DNA of 64,000 nucleotides, from NCBI GenBank assembly GCA_037045685.1, contig JBAOII010000036.1:62001-126000 (forward strand). Direction: 5' to 3'. The notes under the pieces were generated by a model that saw only the letters and a program-made list of their open reading frames with translations, had not been told where the DNA came from and did not search any database. This stretch comes from Competibacter_A sp037045685 (GTDB lineage Bacteria > Pseudomonadota > Gammaproteobacteria > Competibacterales > Competibacteraceae). A program made the translations under genes and the position numbers. Below are positions 37,969 to 47,829 of the stretch, piece after piece (within the stretch, counting starts at the first letter, position 1; every line of letters starts with the position of its first letter).

Positions 37969-38943
37969 TTGCCAAACGGATCGCGGGTTTGGGCCGGCGC
38001 CCTGCTGGCGGGGATTCTGGCCTTGCCTTTCTCTCCGGCCCGAGCCGGCACGGCGGGCGAAGTGGCCGAGTTTGGCCCGAATCCGGGCGATCTGCGGATG
38101 TTCCAGTATCGGCCCGATTCCTTGCGCTCGCCCGCGCCGCTGGTGGTCGCGCTGCACGGCTGCCAGCAAACCGCGTCGGACTACGCCCGGCAGGCGGGCT
38201 GGATGCAGCAGGCCGACCGCTGGGGTTTCGCGCTGTTGTTGCCCGAGCAGCGGGCGGCCAACAACCGGCAGCGCTGCTTCAACTGGTTCCGTCCCGAGTC
38301 GACCGACCGGGACCGGGGCGAGGCCGGCTCGATCCGGCAAATGATCGCCCGAACGCAGGCCGATTACCCCATCGATCCCCGGCGCATCTACGTCGCCGGC
38401 CTGTCGGCGGGCGGCGCCATGGCCGCCGTCCTGCTGGCCGACTATCCCGAGCTGTTCGCGGGCGGAGCCATCGTCGCGGGGATTCCTTACGGTTGCGCCA
38501 GCGGCCTGCCCAGCGCCCTGCGCTGCCAACTGTGGGGGCGCGATCTGGAGCCGGCCGAGTGGGGCGATTTGGTCCGCCGAGCGACCGCCGGGATCGAACC
38601 CGAGCCGCGAGCGTGGCCGCCGGTGTCGATCTGGCAGGGTGACTCGGATTGGGCGGTCGATCCCGACAACGCCCGCGAACTGCTGGAACAGTGGACCGCG
38701 CTGCACGGCATCGATCCGAAAGCGGCCGTGGGGGATACCGGCAAAGAATATTCCCATCAAATCTATCGCGACGCCGCCGGCCGGCCGAAAGTCGAAATCT
38801 ACCTGATCGCCGGCATGGGCCACGGTCAGCCCATCGATCCGGGGCCGGGCGAGACGCAGTGCGGCACTCCGGCCGACTTCATCCTGCCGGTCGGGATATG
38901 CGCGAGCGACCGCATCGCCCGGTTTTGGGGTTTGGCGCCTTGA
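37969..38943 (+). CDS. Secreted PHB-depolymerase-family (LpqC-like) esterase
   Basis: A 324-residue alpha/beta hydrolase with a signal peptide (about 1-26, cut near ARAG). Oxyanion region VVALHGCQQTASDYA, nucleophile elbow YVAGLSAGGAMAAV, Asp in WQGDSDWAVDPDN and His in IAGMGHGQPID give a full catalytic triad. The family includes extracellular PHB depolymerase-like and feruloyl-type esterases; the exact ester is not predictable. Start is TTG, supported by AGAGGAG 7 nt upstream. Cys pairs fit an exported enzyme. It follows aer but probably is not part of chemotaxis. Confidence 0.85.
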   Translation: MPNGSRVWAGALLAGILALPFSPARAGTAGEVAEFGPNPGDLRMFQYRPDSLRSPAPLVVALHGCQQTASDYARQAGWMQQADRWGFALLLPEQRAANNRQRCFNWFRPESTDRDRGEAGSIRQMIARTQADYPIDPRRIYVAGLSAGGAMAAVLLADYPELFAGGAIVAGIPYGCASGLPSALRCQLWGRDLEPAEWGDLVRRATAGIEPEPRAWPPVSIWQGDSDWAVDPDNARELLEQWTALHGIDPKAAVGDTGKEYSHQIYRDAAGRPKVEIYLIAGMGHGQPIDPGPGETQCGTPADFILPVGICASDRIARFWGLAP

Positions 38944-38992
38944 AGTATCCGATTTTGCAAAACCGGTTATCTTTTGAGGAGTTGAGATCGAA

Positions 38993-40630
38993 ATGAAAGC
39001 GCTCTCTTTAAAGGCCAAGATCATTTTGTTGGGCATCCTCCCCGCGACCGTGCTGGCGGTGGGCTTGACCGGCTTGGCGGTCTATCAGGCTTATCGGGCC
39101 GGACAGCAGGAAGTTGAATCCGTCCGAAAGAGCATGAGGGCGGCCAAAGAAGCCGAGCTCAAGAATTATGTGGACCTGGCGATTTCGGCCATCCGCCCGC
39201 TGTACGAGAACGCGGCGGCCGACGACAAAAACGCCCAGGAACAGGCGCGAACCATTTTGCGCCAATTGAGTTATGGTCAGGATGGCTACATTTTTGCCAA
39301 CCACTACGATGGAACGACGTTGGCAAATCGTCCAAACCCAAAAAACGAAGGCAAAAACTTGGCGGATGCCAAAGACACGAACGGCTTTTTTTATCGTCGG
39401 GAAATGCTGAAGCGCGCCAAGGAAGGGGGCGGCTATGTCGAGTATTATTTCGATAAGCCCTCCAAAAAGAAACCCATGCCTAAGCTGAGTTATGTGGCCG
39501 GTTTGGACAAATGGCAGTGGATGGTCGGGACCGGCTTTTACATCGACGACATCGACGACGCCGTGCAGGTGATCGAACAGAAGACCGCTCGCGAGCTTCG
39601 CCAAACCATCTCGACCTCGGTGGTGATCGCGCTGCTGGTGCTGGCGGCCACCGTCCTGGTCGGTTGGCTGGCGGGGCGGACGCTCGGCCGGCGAGTCCAG
39701 CAGGCGGTGGACGTGTCCGAGCGGATCGCCTGCGGCGATTTGACGGTGAATGTGGAGACCCGATCCAGAGACGAGACCGGCCGGTTAATCACCGCGATGC
39801 AAGCGATGACGGTGGAGCTGCGGCGGATTGCCCGCGAGGTGCGGGACACCACCGACACGGTCAATTCCGCCGCCGCCGAGATCGCCCAGGGCAGCGCCGA
39901 CCTGAGCCAGCGGACCGAAGAGCAGGCCAGCGCGCTGGAAGAGACCGCCTCCTCGATGGAAGAGCTAACCGGCACGGTCAAGCAGAGCGCCGAGCACGCC
40001 GGGCAGGCCAATCAACTGGCCGTCGCCGCGCGGAGTCAAGCCGAGCAGGGCGGGCAGGTGGTCGATCAGGCCATCGCCGCCATGAGCGCGATCAACCGGA
40101 GCAGCCGCAAGATCGCCGACATCATCGGGGTGATCGACGAGATCGCCTTCCAGACCAACCTGCTGGCGCTGAACGCCGCCGTCGAGGCCGCCCGAGCGGG
40201 CGAGCAGGGGCGGGGCTTCGCCGTGGTCGCGGGCGAGGTGCGCAAGCTGGCCCAGCGCAGCGCCGACGCCGCCAAGGAGATCAAGAGCCTGATCACCGAC
40301 AGCGTGGCCAAAGTCGAGGACGGTGGCCGGCTGGTCGAGCAATCGGGACACACGCTGAAAGAGATCGTCACCGCCATCAAGAAGGTCAGCGACATCGTCG
40401 CCGAGATGACCGCCGCCTCGCGCGAGCAAGCCACCGGCATCGAGCAGGTGAACAAAGCCATCCTGCAGATGGACCAGATGACCCAGCAGAACGCCGCGCT
40501 GGTGGAGCAGACCGCCGCCGCCAGCCAGTCGATGGAGGATCAGGCCGACAAGCTCCAGCAGCTGCTGGCGTTTTTCCGGTTGGGCGAGCGGCGCGAGTCG
40601 CCCGCTTCGCCGGTAGGGGTTGGAGCTTGA
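38993..40630 (+). CDS. Methyl-accepting chemotaxis protein (single Cache sensor)
   Basis: A 545-residue receptor. Membrane helix about 10-32; single Cache domain (about 38-185) with LSYGQDGYIFANHYDGTTLA and closing WQWMVGTGFYIDDI; membrane helix about 200-222; HAMP; MCP signalling domain with LALNAAVEAARAGEQGRGFA. It is intact and lacks a C-terminal pentapeptide. GAGGAG precedes the ATG. A clear intrinsic terminator overlaps its stop. Confidence 0.93.
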   Translation: MKALSLKAKIILLGILPATVLAVGLTGLAVYQAYRAGQQEVESVRKSMRAAKEAELKNYVDLAISAIRPLYENAAADDKNAQEQARTILRQLSYGQDGYIFANHYDGTTLANRPNPKNEGKNLADAKDTNGFFYRREMLKRAKEGGGYVEYYFDKPSKKKPMPKLSYVAGLDKWQWMVGTGFYIDDIDDAVQVIEQKTARELRQTISTSVVIALLVLAATVLVGWLAGRTLGRRVQQAVDVSERIACGDLTVNVETRSRDETGRLITAMQAMTVELRRIAREVRDTTDTVNSAAAEIAQGSADLSQRTEEQASALEETASSMEELTGTVKQSAEHAGQANQLAVAARSQAEQGGQVVDQAIAAMSAINRSSRKIADIIGVIDEIAFQTNLLALNAAVEAARAGEQGRGFAVVAGEVRKLAQRSADAAKEIKSLITDSVAKVEDGGRLVEQSGHTLKEIVTAIKKVSDIVAEMTAASREQATGIEQVNKAILQMDQMTQQNAALVEQTAAASQSMEDQADKLQQLLAFFRLGERRESPASPVGVGA

Positions 40631-40655
40631 GGGGCTGACCTCGCCCCTATTTTTT
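40630..40655 (+). terminator. Intrinsic terminator after the 38993 receptor
   Basis: AGGGGC-TGACCTC-GCCCCT forms a perfect 6-bp stem followed by ATTTTTT. It begins at the last base of the MCP stop codon and extends into the end of the convergent beta-helix gene. Confidence 0.8.
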
Positions 40656-42185
40656 GTCCTTGAACTGGAAATGGGCGAGCGGCGACGCGCTTTTGTCGTC
40701 AAACGCCACGAACATCGCCCGACAGGTGCCCTCGTAGGCTTTCGGGGTTTTCCAGTTGAATTGCCAGTAGCCGTTCCCCTGGTATTGCAAGCCTGAAGCG
40801 CCGGGCGCCGGCTCGATGACGGCGGCGCCGGGATCGCCGGCCAGCGTGGCGCAGTCGACCGGATAGGAGGAGACGCTGACGAAGCTGGCCGGATTGTTGA
40901 TCGGAACGCCCTGGGTGTCGGTCAACCGCCACTTCACCGGGATGGTTTGTCCGGCGTTAACCTCGTTGATAGCTGGGGGCATGGCGATGGGAGGGTAGAA
41001 ACCGTCGAAGCGATAGGCGGCGGGGCCGGTGGTCGAACGCTCGTAGGCGCCGCTGTCGCAGTTGCCCCCGCGCGGCTGGGGGCGGGCGACGCCGCGCTGG
41101 TCGGCGGGCGGGCATCGATCCGCCGGGTTGGGCGGGATGAGATCGAGCGCCGGACTGCCGGCCAGGAGCGCGTGAGTCGGGGTCGGTCCGCCGTTGTCCG
41201 CCAAGCCTCCCAAGCGCGGATCGACCTTGGACAAACTCCCAAATCGGGAATCCAGCTTGCAACTGCCGTCGCTGTCCAGGTTGTGGCCGCCATCGAGAAT
41301 CGGTCCGCCCGTCCCGCAATCCCCGCCGGAATTGTTGGCGACGATGCTGTGGACCAGCGTCGCCGCCCCGGAAAGGCCGCCGCCGGTTCCGGCCTTGTTA
41401 TCGGCCACGGTGCTGTGGGTCAAGCCGAGTTGCCCCGTCTGGCCGTTGAAGGCGCCGCCGCTGTCAACGCCGGCGCTGTTGCCGGAAAGCGTGCTGTTGA
41501 TGAACAGGGCCGTGCCGCTGGAGTTGAACAGGCCACCGCCCGAGCTGCCCCTGTTGCGCGCCAAGGTGCTGCTGGCGACGGTCAGCAGCCCTTCCTCGTT
41601 CCAGATGCCGCCGCCCGAAAACGAGCCAACGTTGTCCTGGAGGGTGCTGTTGGTGATGTTGGTTGTCCCGCCGCTATTGAAGATGCCGCCGCCGTAATTG
41701 GCGGCGGTATTGCCGGCCAGCGTGCTGTAGCGGATCTTCGCGATCCCGGCGTTATAAACGGCGCCGCCCGAGGTTCCTTCGTTGTTCTCCAAGGTGCAGC
41801 GCGAAAGCTGCAAGACCCCTTGGTTGTAGATGCCACCCCCGAAATTCGCGAATCCCCGGACGATCCCGAGGTTGAGCAGCTTCAATCGGGCGCCGCGATT
41901 GACGGCGAACACCCGATTGTTGCCGCCGCCGCTCAAGGCGACGGAGCGTCCCCGCGCATCGACGACCGTGTTGCGGTTGATGGCGATTTCCGGTACTTCG
42001 ATGGTGCCGTCGCAGGCGAAAATAACCCTGCCGCCGCCGAGCAGCGCCCTTTCCAGAGTCGGCCAATCGCAGGTGGCGACGACTCCGGCGGCCCACGCGG
42101 CGGGTTGAGAGGCCAGCAGGAGCCCCAGCAGCGGGAGAGCGGCTTTCCCCCGAGAGATCAGCGATGAACGATTCACGATTTTCAT
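40647..42185 (-). CDS. Secreted right-handed beta-helix protein with C-terminal PxKF-like domain
   Basis: A 512-residue exported protein. Signal peptide about 1-33 (AWAAG). Residues about 70-300 are repeats of about 22-25 residues with GGGIYNQG, GGAVYNAG, GGGIFNSG, GGGIWNEEG, GGGLFNSSG and N-S-T-L steps, the hallmark of choice-of-anchor polymorphic outer membrane protein-like beta-helices. NGGPTPTHALLAGSPALD closes the helix. The last about 110 residues (AGQTIPVKWRLTD, YWQFNWKTP) resemble the PxKF domain. Likely a surface or matrix protein; no ligand can be named. Convergent with the MCP upstream. Confidence 0.8.
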   Translation of the reverse strand: MKIVNRSSLISRGKAALPLLGLLLASQPAAWAAGVVATCDWPTLERALLGGGRVIFACDGTIEVPEIAINRNTVVDARGRSVALSGGGNNRVFAVNRGARLKLLNLGIVRGFANFGGGIYNQGVLQLSRCTLENNEGTSGGAVYNAGIAKIRYSTLAGNTAANYGGGIFNSGGTTNITNSTLQDNVGSFSGGGIWNEEGLLTVASSTLARNRGSSGGGLFNSSGTALFINSTLSGNSAGVDSGGAFNGQTGQLGLTHSTVADNKAGTGGGLSGAATLVHSIVANNSGGDCGTGGPILDGGHNLDSDGSCKLDSRFGSLSKVDPRLGGLADNGGPTPTHALLAGSPALDLIPPNPADRCPPADQRGVARPQPRGGNCDSGAYERSTTGPAAYRFDGFYPPIAMPPAINEVNAGQTIPVKWRLTDTQGVPINNPASFVSVSSYPVDCATLAGDPGAAVIEPAPGASGLQYQGNGYWQFNWKTPKAYEGTCRAMFVAFDDKSASPLAHFQFKDKK

Positions 42186-42560
42186 GCGCGAGCCTCCATG
42201 AACGGATTTTGAGGCCTCGCCCGCATCCGCTCCGATCCGCCCGCCGCAGAATCTGGGCGGGTGGCGGCGGGTGGCGACATCGGCGATACCCTTTCTCGAA
42301 ACTCGCCGATATCTGAGGGTGAGCCGGCAAACGGCGACTCCAATTGGGGAGAATCGCCGTGGCGGATATCGAAGATACCGGCTCGACCAGTTTACCGCCG
42401 AGAGGGGTGTCGTAGAAAAGATCTCGACGATTTCCGGTCACGACGACCGAGGAACGAAATAGCCGCCGGCCGATCGATGGCTGGGGCGGAGAGGATTTGC
42501 GAGCTTTTGCCCCCGCTCCGCGCGCGTTCGCGTGGGGATCGGGGGGATGCTGGTGCGGTG
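42186..42560. other. Intergenic region between beta-helix gene and minus-strand MCP
   Basis: A 375-bp gap upstream of the beta-helix gene and downstream of a same-direction MCP. I see GC-rich sequence without convincing terminator, promoter or gene. The short ORFs lack ribosome sites. Confidence 0.45.
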
Positions 42561-44692
42561 CTAAAACTCTTCCCAGTCACCGCTATCGTTGTTGGCCGCT
42601 TTTTTGGTCGGAGAGGAATACGCCAGCGTTGGCTTGGTCCCCGTGTTTGACCGTGAGGGCCGGGCCGGTACGCGCGGGTTGGCGGTTGCCGGTCGCGGTG
42701 CCGGCTTGCTCTTGGGGGCGGGTCGCGCGTTTGTCGCGCCGGCCGGCGTGGCTGCGGGCGCAGCGTGTCGATCCAGCTTGAAAAAGCCCATCAGCCGTTG
42801 CAGCTCCTGGGCCTGGTCGCCCATCGAGTGGCTGGCGGCGGCGGTCTGCTCGACCAGCGCGGCGTTCTGCTGGGTGACCTGGTCCATCTGCAGGATGGCT
42901 TTGTTGACCTGCTCGATGCCGGTGGCCTGCTCGCGGGCTGGCGGCGGCCATCTCGGCCACGATGTCGCTCACCTTCTTGATCGAGGTCACGATCTCCTTG
43001 AGGGTCTGCCCGGCGTTGTCCACCAGCTTGCCGCCGTCCTCGACCTTGGCCACGCTGTCGGTGATCAGCGCCTTGATCTCCTTGGCGGCGTCGGCGCTGC
43101 GCTGGGCGAGTTTCCGCACCTCGCCGGCGACCACGGCGAAGCCCCGCCCCTGCTCGCCGGCGCGGGCGGCCTCGACGGCGGCGTTCAGCGCCAGCAGGTT
43201 GGTCTGGAAGGCGATCTCGTCGATCACCCCGATGATGTCGGCGATCTTGCGGCTGCTCTGGTTGATCGCGCTCATGGCGCCGATCGCCCGGTCCACCACC
43301 TGCCCGCCCTGCTCGGCCTGGTTGCGGGCGGCCCCGGCGAGCTGGTTGGCCTGCCCGGCGTGCTCGGCGCTCTGCTTGACCGTGCCGGTCAGCTCTTCCA
43401 TGCTGGAGGCGGTCTCCTCCAGCGCGCTGGCCTGCTCTTCGGTGCGCTGCGCCAGATCGGCGCTGCCTTGGGCAATTTCTCCGGCCGCCGAACTGACCGT
43501 GTTCGTCGCCGCGCCGATTTCCCCGACCACGGTTCTCAATTTGCGCTGAGTGGCTTCCATCGCTTCGAGCAACCGGCCGACCTCGTCGCGGCCGGTGATG
43601 ATGATCGGGTGATCGAGTTCGCCGGCCGCGAGTTTCTGGGCGACTTGGCCGGCTTGCTGGAGCGACCGGACGATCACCCGGATGATGCCGTAGGCGAGCA
43701 GGAGCGCCAACGCCACGCACGCCAGCATGCCGCACAAAACGTTAAACCTTTCTTGACTGAAATTAGCGATGCGGTTTTGCAACAGCTCCACCAAGGCGGG
43801 CGACGTGGCATCGTAGAGACCGAATCCGGCTTCGATGGCTTTGGTGCCGGCCGCAAAAACTTGGCTCGGGGAGAGTGCAGTATCCACCTGCTGGCTGCGG
43901 GCGAGTTGTTCCACGATGGGCAGGAACGCACCCATCGGCGCCGCCAGAGCATTCCATCTGGCTTCTAAAACAGGTTTGAGCGATCCGTTGCTCTTGAACG
44001 CCAGTTCCAAACTGCTATGGATACCTGCTCGCATCATTTCGAGCTGGCCCAAGGATTTCGCAAGCCGAATGCGATCATCTTCCGAGATTTGGCGGCGCGC
44101 GACGATTCCCGCCGCCATGCCGCGAAGCCGGCCCAGGTGCTCGACCAGAAAGGGTAGCCGATTCACGACCACGTCCATCAGGTAGTAGCTGTCCGGATCG
44201 GGATCTAAAACTAGGTTGGATGCGATGCCGACATGGATAGTCAGGTCGAGCAGTTTTTCGATCAAAGCGGTATGCCGCGAAAAGCTGTCGGGGGCGGCCA
44301 AGCTGAAGACGTTGGCGCCAAGGCTTTGCCAGTCCGCCTCGATGGCTTTCCAGGAACTCGCGGTGTCCAGGGTGCCGCCGTGCTGGGCGTCAGCGGCGTC
44401 CACGGCCTTGATATCTTCGGCGATCTGGCTTTGCTTGGCCGCGATTTTTTCCTTGAAAGAGGCGTCGCCGTTCAGGTAAGCGTTGCTCATGCCGCGATGC
44501 TCGGCGAGATGTTGCAGCAGCGTGCGCACCGGTTGCAGGTATTGCGTTCCCACGATTTCCTTGCGGGCGAAGTCGATGGCGACGTTCTTCTCCGCCACCA
44601 GCAGATAAGCCAGCAAAGCGATAGGCGATGCCGAGCGCCGCCACCAGTAACGCGAGCTTTTGCCAAATATTCAGTCGATTCAATAGGTTCAT
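42561..44692 (-). pseudogene. Methyl-accepting chemotaxis protein (large helical sensor), two frameshifts
   Basis: About 710 residues if frames are joined. MNLLNRLNIWQKLALLVAAL starts the first membrane helix; an extra base near 44623 then shifts the frame to LLAYLLVAEKN. The periplasmic part is a long helical bundle with LLQHLAEHRGMSNAYLNG, reminiscent of NIT-type sensors. A second membrane helix, HAMP and MCP domain follow. An extra base near 42939 (the same position as in the 25106-26631 receptor) breaks the frame again; the tail then runs to a terminal DWEEF, a CheR-type pentapeptide. The signalling DNA is nearly identical to receptors at 21-26 kb but inverted. Confidence 0.85.
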
Positions 44693-44888
44693 TGTATTTT
44701 TTGTCCGTCTACAGGGGCCGATAAAAGATTGCTCAACACCAACAACGAATAACCTATATGTAATATTATTAAAACATTATAATTAATATAAGTCATTAAA
44801 TAGGATGTTTCAAGTTACTATTGGATATTCAACTACTAGATAGTAGATTAATAATAACCAAAATGATCGATTAAGCAGACATTATCCG

Positions 44889-45779
44889 TTAGCGGGCCGC
44901 TACCCGTTCCCGCAAGCAATCCGCCAGCGCCCGCGTCGCCGGTCCCGCGCCGGTTTCGTCGGCGACGACCAGATACAGCGCGCCGCGATAGCGTGCCCCG
45001 CTCGCCAGCGGTAGCGGAACCAGCGTTCCCGCTTCCAGCCATTCCGCGATGCGGTGCCGGGGCAGCCACGCGAACGCCAGTCCGGCGCGGACCATCGAAA
45101 AGGCGGTTTCCGGGTTGCCGACCGTCCAGCGCCGACCAGCGCCCAGCCAGCCCTCGTCGCGCGGCTGCCGGGCGCCGGAATCGCGCACCACGACCTGAGT
45201 GAACGCGGCCAGATCGTCCGCGTGGAGCGGCGCGTCCCGCCGGTGCAGGGGATGGCCGGCCGCCGCCACCGCGACGAATTCGGCTTCGGTGATCGGATCG
45301 CCCAAGAATCCCGGCGGCACCCGATTCACCACCGCCAGATCGACCTCGCCGCGCAACAGCGCTTCCTCTGCGCCCGATAAGATTTCTTCGCGCAACTCCA
45401 GGCGAGTGGCCGGGCAGCGCGCCGCGAATTCGGCCAGCGCATCCAGCAGCGGCCCGGTCGGACACAGCCCGTCAACCGCCAGCCGCACTTCCGGCTCCCA
45501 GCCTTCCCGCAGCGACCGGGCGCGGCGTTCCAGCCCGAGCACGGCGTCGAGCAGGGGACGCGCGTCCCGCAGCAACGCCTCGCCGGCCGGCGTCAGCTTC
45601 ATCCGGCGGCCCTCGGCCGCCAGCAGGGCGACGCCGAGCTGTTCCTGCAAGCGCGCCACGGTGTAGCTGATCGCCGACTGGCTTCGGTTCAAAGCAGTCG
45701 CGGCTTGGGCGAAGCCGCCGCACTCGACGATGGCTTGCAACACCCGCCACTGTTCCAACGAGGTTTTGGGAAACTGCAT
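44889..45779 (-). CDS. LysR-family transcriptional regulator
   Basis: A 296-residue LysR regulator. Winged helix-turn-helix about 8-65 with GGFAQAATALNRSQSAISYT and a substrate-binding domain with LRLAVDGL-type strand and GEVDLAVVNRVPPGFLGD. Start ATG at 45779 is preferred to a TTG 12 bases upstream. It is divergent from the first pirin gene across about 110 bp of AT-rich DNA holding a perfect inverted repeat, so it probably controls that gene. The inducer is not predictable. AT-rich DNA without genes (44693-44888) lies between its stop and the MCP start. Confidence 0.88.
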   Translation of the reverse strand: MQFPKTSLEQWRVLQAIVECGGFAQAATALNRSQSAISYTVARLQEQLGVALLAAEGRRMKLTPAGEALLRDARPLLDAVLGLERRARSLREGWEPEVRLAVDGLCPTGPLLDALAEFAARCPATRLELREEILSGAEEALLRGEVDLAVVNRVPPGFLGDPITEAEFVAVAAAGHPLHRRDAPLHADDLAAFTQVVVRDSGARQPRDEGWLGAGRRWTVGNPETAFSMVRAGLAFAWLPRHRIAEWLEAGTLVPLPLASGARYRGALYLVVADETGAGPATRALADCLRERVAAR

Positions 45780-45834
45780 CTCAATAATCAAATTTTTCGA
45801 TAAATATCCGCTAAATTTTGCGCTTTTTTATCCG

Positions 45835-45852
45835 ATTATCAAGATCGATAAT
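45835..45852. promoter_or_regulatory. Inverted repeat in LysR/pirin divergent promoter
   Basis: ATTATC-AAGATC-GATAAT has perfect 6-bp arms, about 37 bp before the pirin ATG. A related ATAATC half lies at 45784-45789 near the LysR start. LysR proteins usually bind interrupted AT-rich palindromes in such divergent regions. Confidence 0.5.
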
Positions 45853-45888
45853 GCCGCCCATCGTCAAACTTGAGTGGAGAGTGATCGA

Positions 45889-46755
45889 ATGAACGCGATG
45901 GTTGAAACCGAGGTTCGCAGCCGCGAAGTCGAGCGTTTGGTCAAAGGCGTCCCGGTGTCCGATGGCGCCGGGGTCAAGCTGCTCCGGGTCCTGACCGGCG
46001 ACTTGCAGCGGCGGCTGGACCCTTTTTTGATGCTGGACGAGTTTCGTTCCGACAACCCGGAAGACTATTTGGCCGGCTTTCCGAACCACCCGCATCGGGG
46101 CTTCGAGACCGTGACCTACATGCTGGCGGGCCGGATGCGCCACCGCGACAACGCCGGTCACGAGGGCTTGCTGACCGCCGGCGCGGTGCAGTGGATGACC
46201 GCCGGGCGCGGCATCGTCCATTCCGAGTTGCCGGAGCAGGAGGACGGGCTGATGCACGGCTTTCAGCTTTGGGTGAACCTGCCGGCGCGGGACAAGCTGA
46301 CGGCCCCGGACTACCGGGACATTCCGGCGGAGGCGATTCCGGGCTACACCGCCGCCGACGGGGTTGCGGTCAAGGTGATCGCGGGCGAGAGCGACGGCGT
46401 GGCGGGAGCGGTGCGGCGGGAAGCCACCGAACCGCTGTATCTGGACATCGAATTGCCGCCGGGCGCGGCGCACGCGGTCGCCATCCCGGCGGGACACAAC
46501 GCCTTCCTCTATGTTTACCGGGGCCGGGTCGAAGTGGGCGAGCGCGGTCAGCGGGTCGAGGCCCGGCAACTGGCGGTGTTGTCCAATGCGCCGGACGCGG
46601 ACAGCGTATTGCTGGGTAGCGCGGAAGGCGCGCGGCTGTTGCTGATCGCCGGGCGACCGCTACACGAGCCCATCGTCCAGTGGGGGCCGTTCGTGATGAA
46701 CCGGCGGGAGGAAATCGAAGCCGCGCTGGCGGATTATCGCGACGGGCGGTTCTGA
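45889..46755 (+). CDS. Pirin family protein (copy 1)
   Basis: A 288-residue bicupin. The N-terminal cupin has the metal site FPNHPHRGFETVTYML and later GAVQWMTAGRGIVHSELP; the C-terminal cupin follows (HNAFLYVYRGRVEVG). Pirins bind iron or other metals; some, such as YhhW, have quercetinase activity, others affect stress or metabolic regulation. The LysR gene is divergent. GTGGAGAG precedes the ATG. Function beyond pirin cannot be assigned. Confidence 0.9.
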   Translation: MNAMVETEVRSREVERLVKGVPVSDGAGVKLLRVLTGDLQRRLDPFLMLDEFRSDNPEDYLAGFPNHPHRGFETVTYMLAGRMRHRDNAGHEGLLTAGAVQWMTAGRGIVHSELPEQEDGLMHGFQLWVNLPARDKLTAPDYRDIPAEAIPGYTAADGVAVKVIAGESDGVAGAVRREATEPLYLDIELPPGAAHAVAIPAGHNAFLYVYRGRVEVGERGQRVEARQLAVLSNAPDADSVLLGSAEGARLLLIAGRPLHEPIVQWGPFVMNRREEIEAALADYRDGRF

Positions 46756-46789
46756 ACGGCCGCACGAGAATTCCCCTCTCGCTTTTGTT

Positions 46790-46823
46790 CCCCTCTACCT
46801 TTGGGAGAGGGGACAGGGGTGAG
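46790..46823. repeat. Dispersed palindromic repeat, copy 2
   Basis: CCCCTCTACC-TTT-GGGAGAGGGG followed by ACAGGGGTGAGG. One mismatch in the stem. Same order as the element at 17425-17460. It lies between the two pirin genes. Confidence 0.6.
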
Positions 46824-46867
46824 GGCGGGGCCACGGTCCATACGGTTACGGTAAGAGGAACAAATAG

Positions 46868-47738
46868 ATGAACGCCATCCAACACCTGATTTTGCCGAAA
46901 GCCAGCGATGTCGGTTTTCCGGTCCAACGGCTGTTGCCGGCGGCGGAGGCCCAGTCGGTCGGCCCCTTCGTGTTTTTCGATCACATGGGGCCGGCCCGAT
47001 TCGAGCGCGAGGGCACGGCGGCCGATGTGCGCCCGCATCCGCACATCGGCCTCGCCACCGTGACCTTTCTTTATTCCGGCGCGATGATGCACCGCGACAG
47101 CCTGGGCCACGTCCAGCGCATCGAACCGGGCGCGATCAACCTGATGGTGGCCGGACGCGGCATCGTCCATTCGGAGCGGGTGCCGGCCGACGTTCGCGCC
47201 GATCAGATCCCGGTGCAGGGCATCCAAATCTGGCTGGCGTTGCCGGCTGAACGCGAGGAAATGGAACCGGCGTTTCACCACTACCCGGAGGAAGCGCTGC
47301 CCGCCTTCGCGGTCCGGGGGGTGTCGCTACAACTGCTGATCGGCTCGGCGTTCGGTCTCCGATCACCGGTCGTCACCTATTCGCCGACCTTCCAGGCCGA
47401 CGTGAAGCTGGCCGAGGGCGGGACGCTGGCGCTGCCGCCGGATTATCCCGGAACGCGGGGTTTATCTGACCGAAGGGGAGCTGGCGGTGGAGGGCGAGCC
47501 GCTGGCGGCCGGCCAACTGGCGGTGCTGACGCCGGGCCAGACGGTGCGCCTGCAAGCGCGAACGCGAGCCCGCCTGATGCTGTTGGGCGGAGCGCCGCTG
47601 GACGGCAAGCGGTTCATTTATTGGAACTTCGTGGCGCGCACGCGGGAGCGCATCGAAGCGGCCAAGGCCGACTGGGCGGAAGGGCGGTTCGTGCCGGTTC
47701 CGGGCGAGACCGAGTTCATTCCCGCGCCGTGGCGTTGA
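46868..47738 (+). pseudogene. Pirin family protein (copy 2), one frameshift
   Basis: About 289 residues if joined. The N-terminal cupin is normal: RPHPHIGLATVTFLYSGAMM and AINLMVAGRGIVHSE. Near 47450 an extra G in TATCCCGGAACGC moves the frame; without it the protein continues PERGVYLTEGELAVEGEPL and ends ETEFIPAPWR at 47738. The C-terminal motif RFIYWNFVARTRERI is typical of pirins. It is distinct in sequence from copy 1. The single +1 change in an otherwise conserved gene suggests a sequencing error. Confidence 0.85.
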
Positions 47739-47829
47739 CCGGGGGCGGTAAAAATTCGTTCTGTCGCATCCAAAAACGCTTTGGGAGCGCATGGGGATAA
47801 AACCCTTTTCATCCAAAGCGAGAACGATC

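Noticed and set aside
44717..44724. GCCGATAA, an exact sigma-28 -10 element
   Set aside because: It points away from the MCP gene towards the LysR 3' end and has no TAAA-type -35 box at 15 bp.
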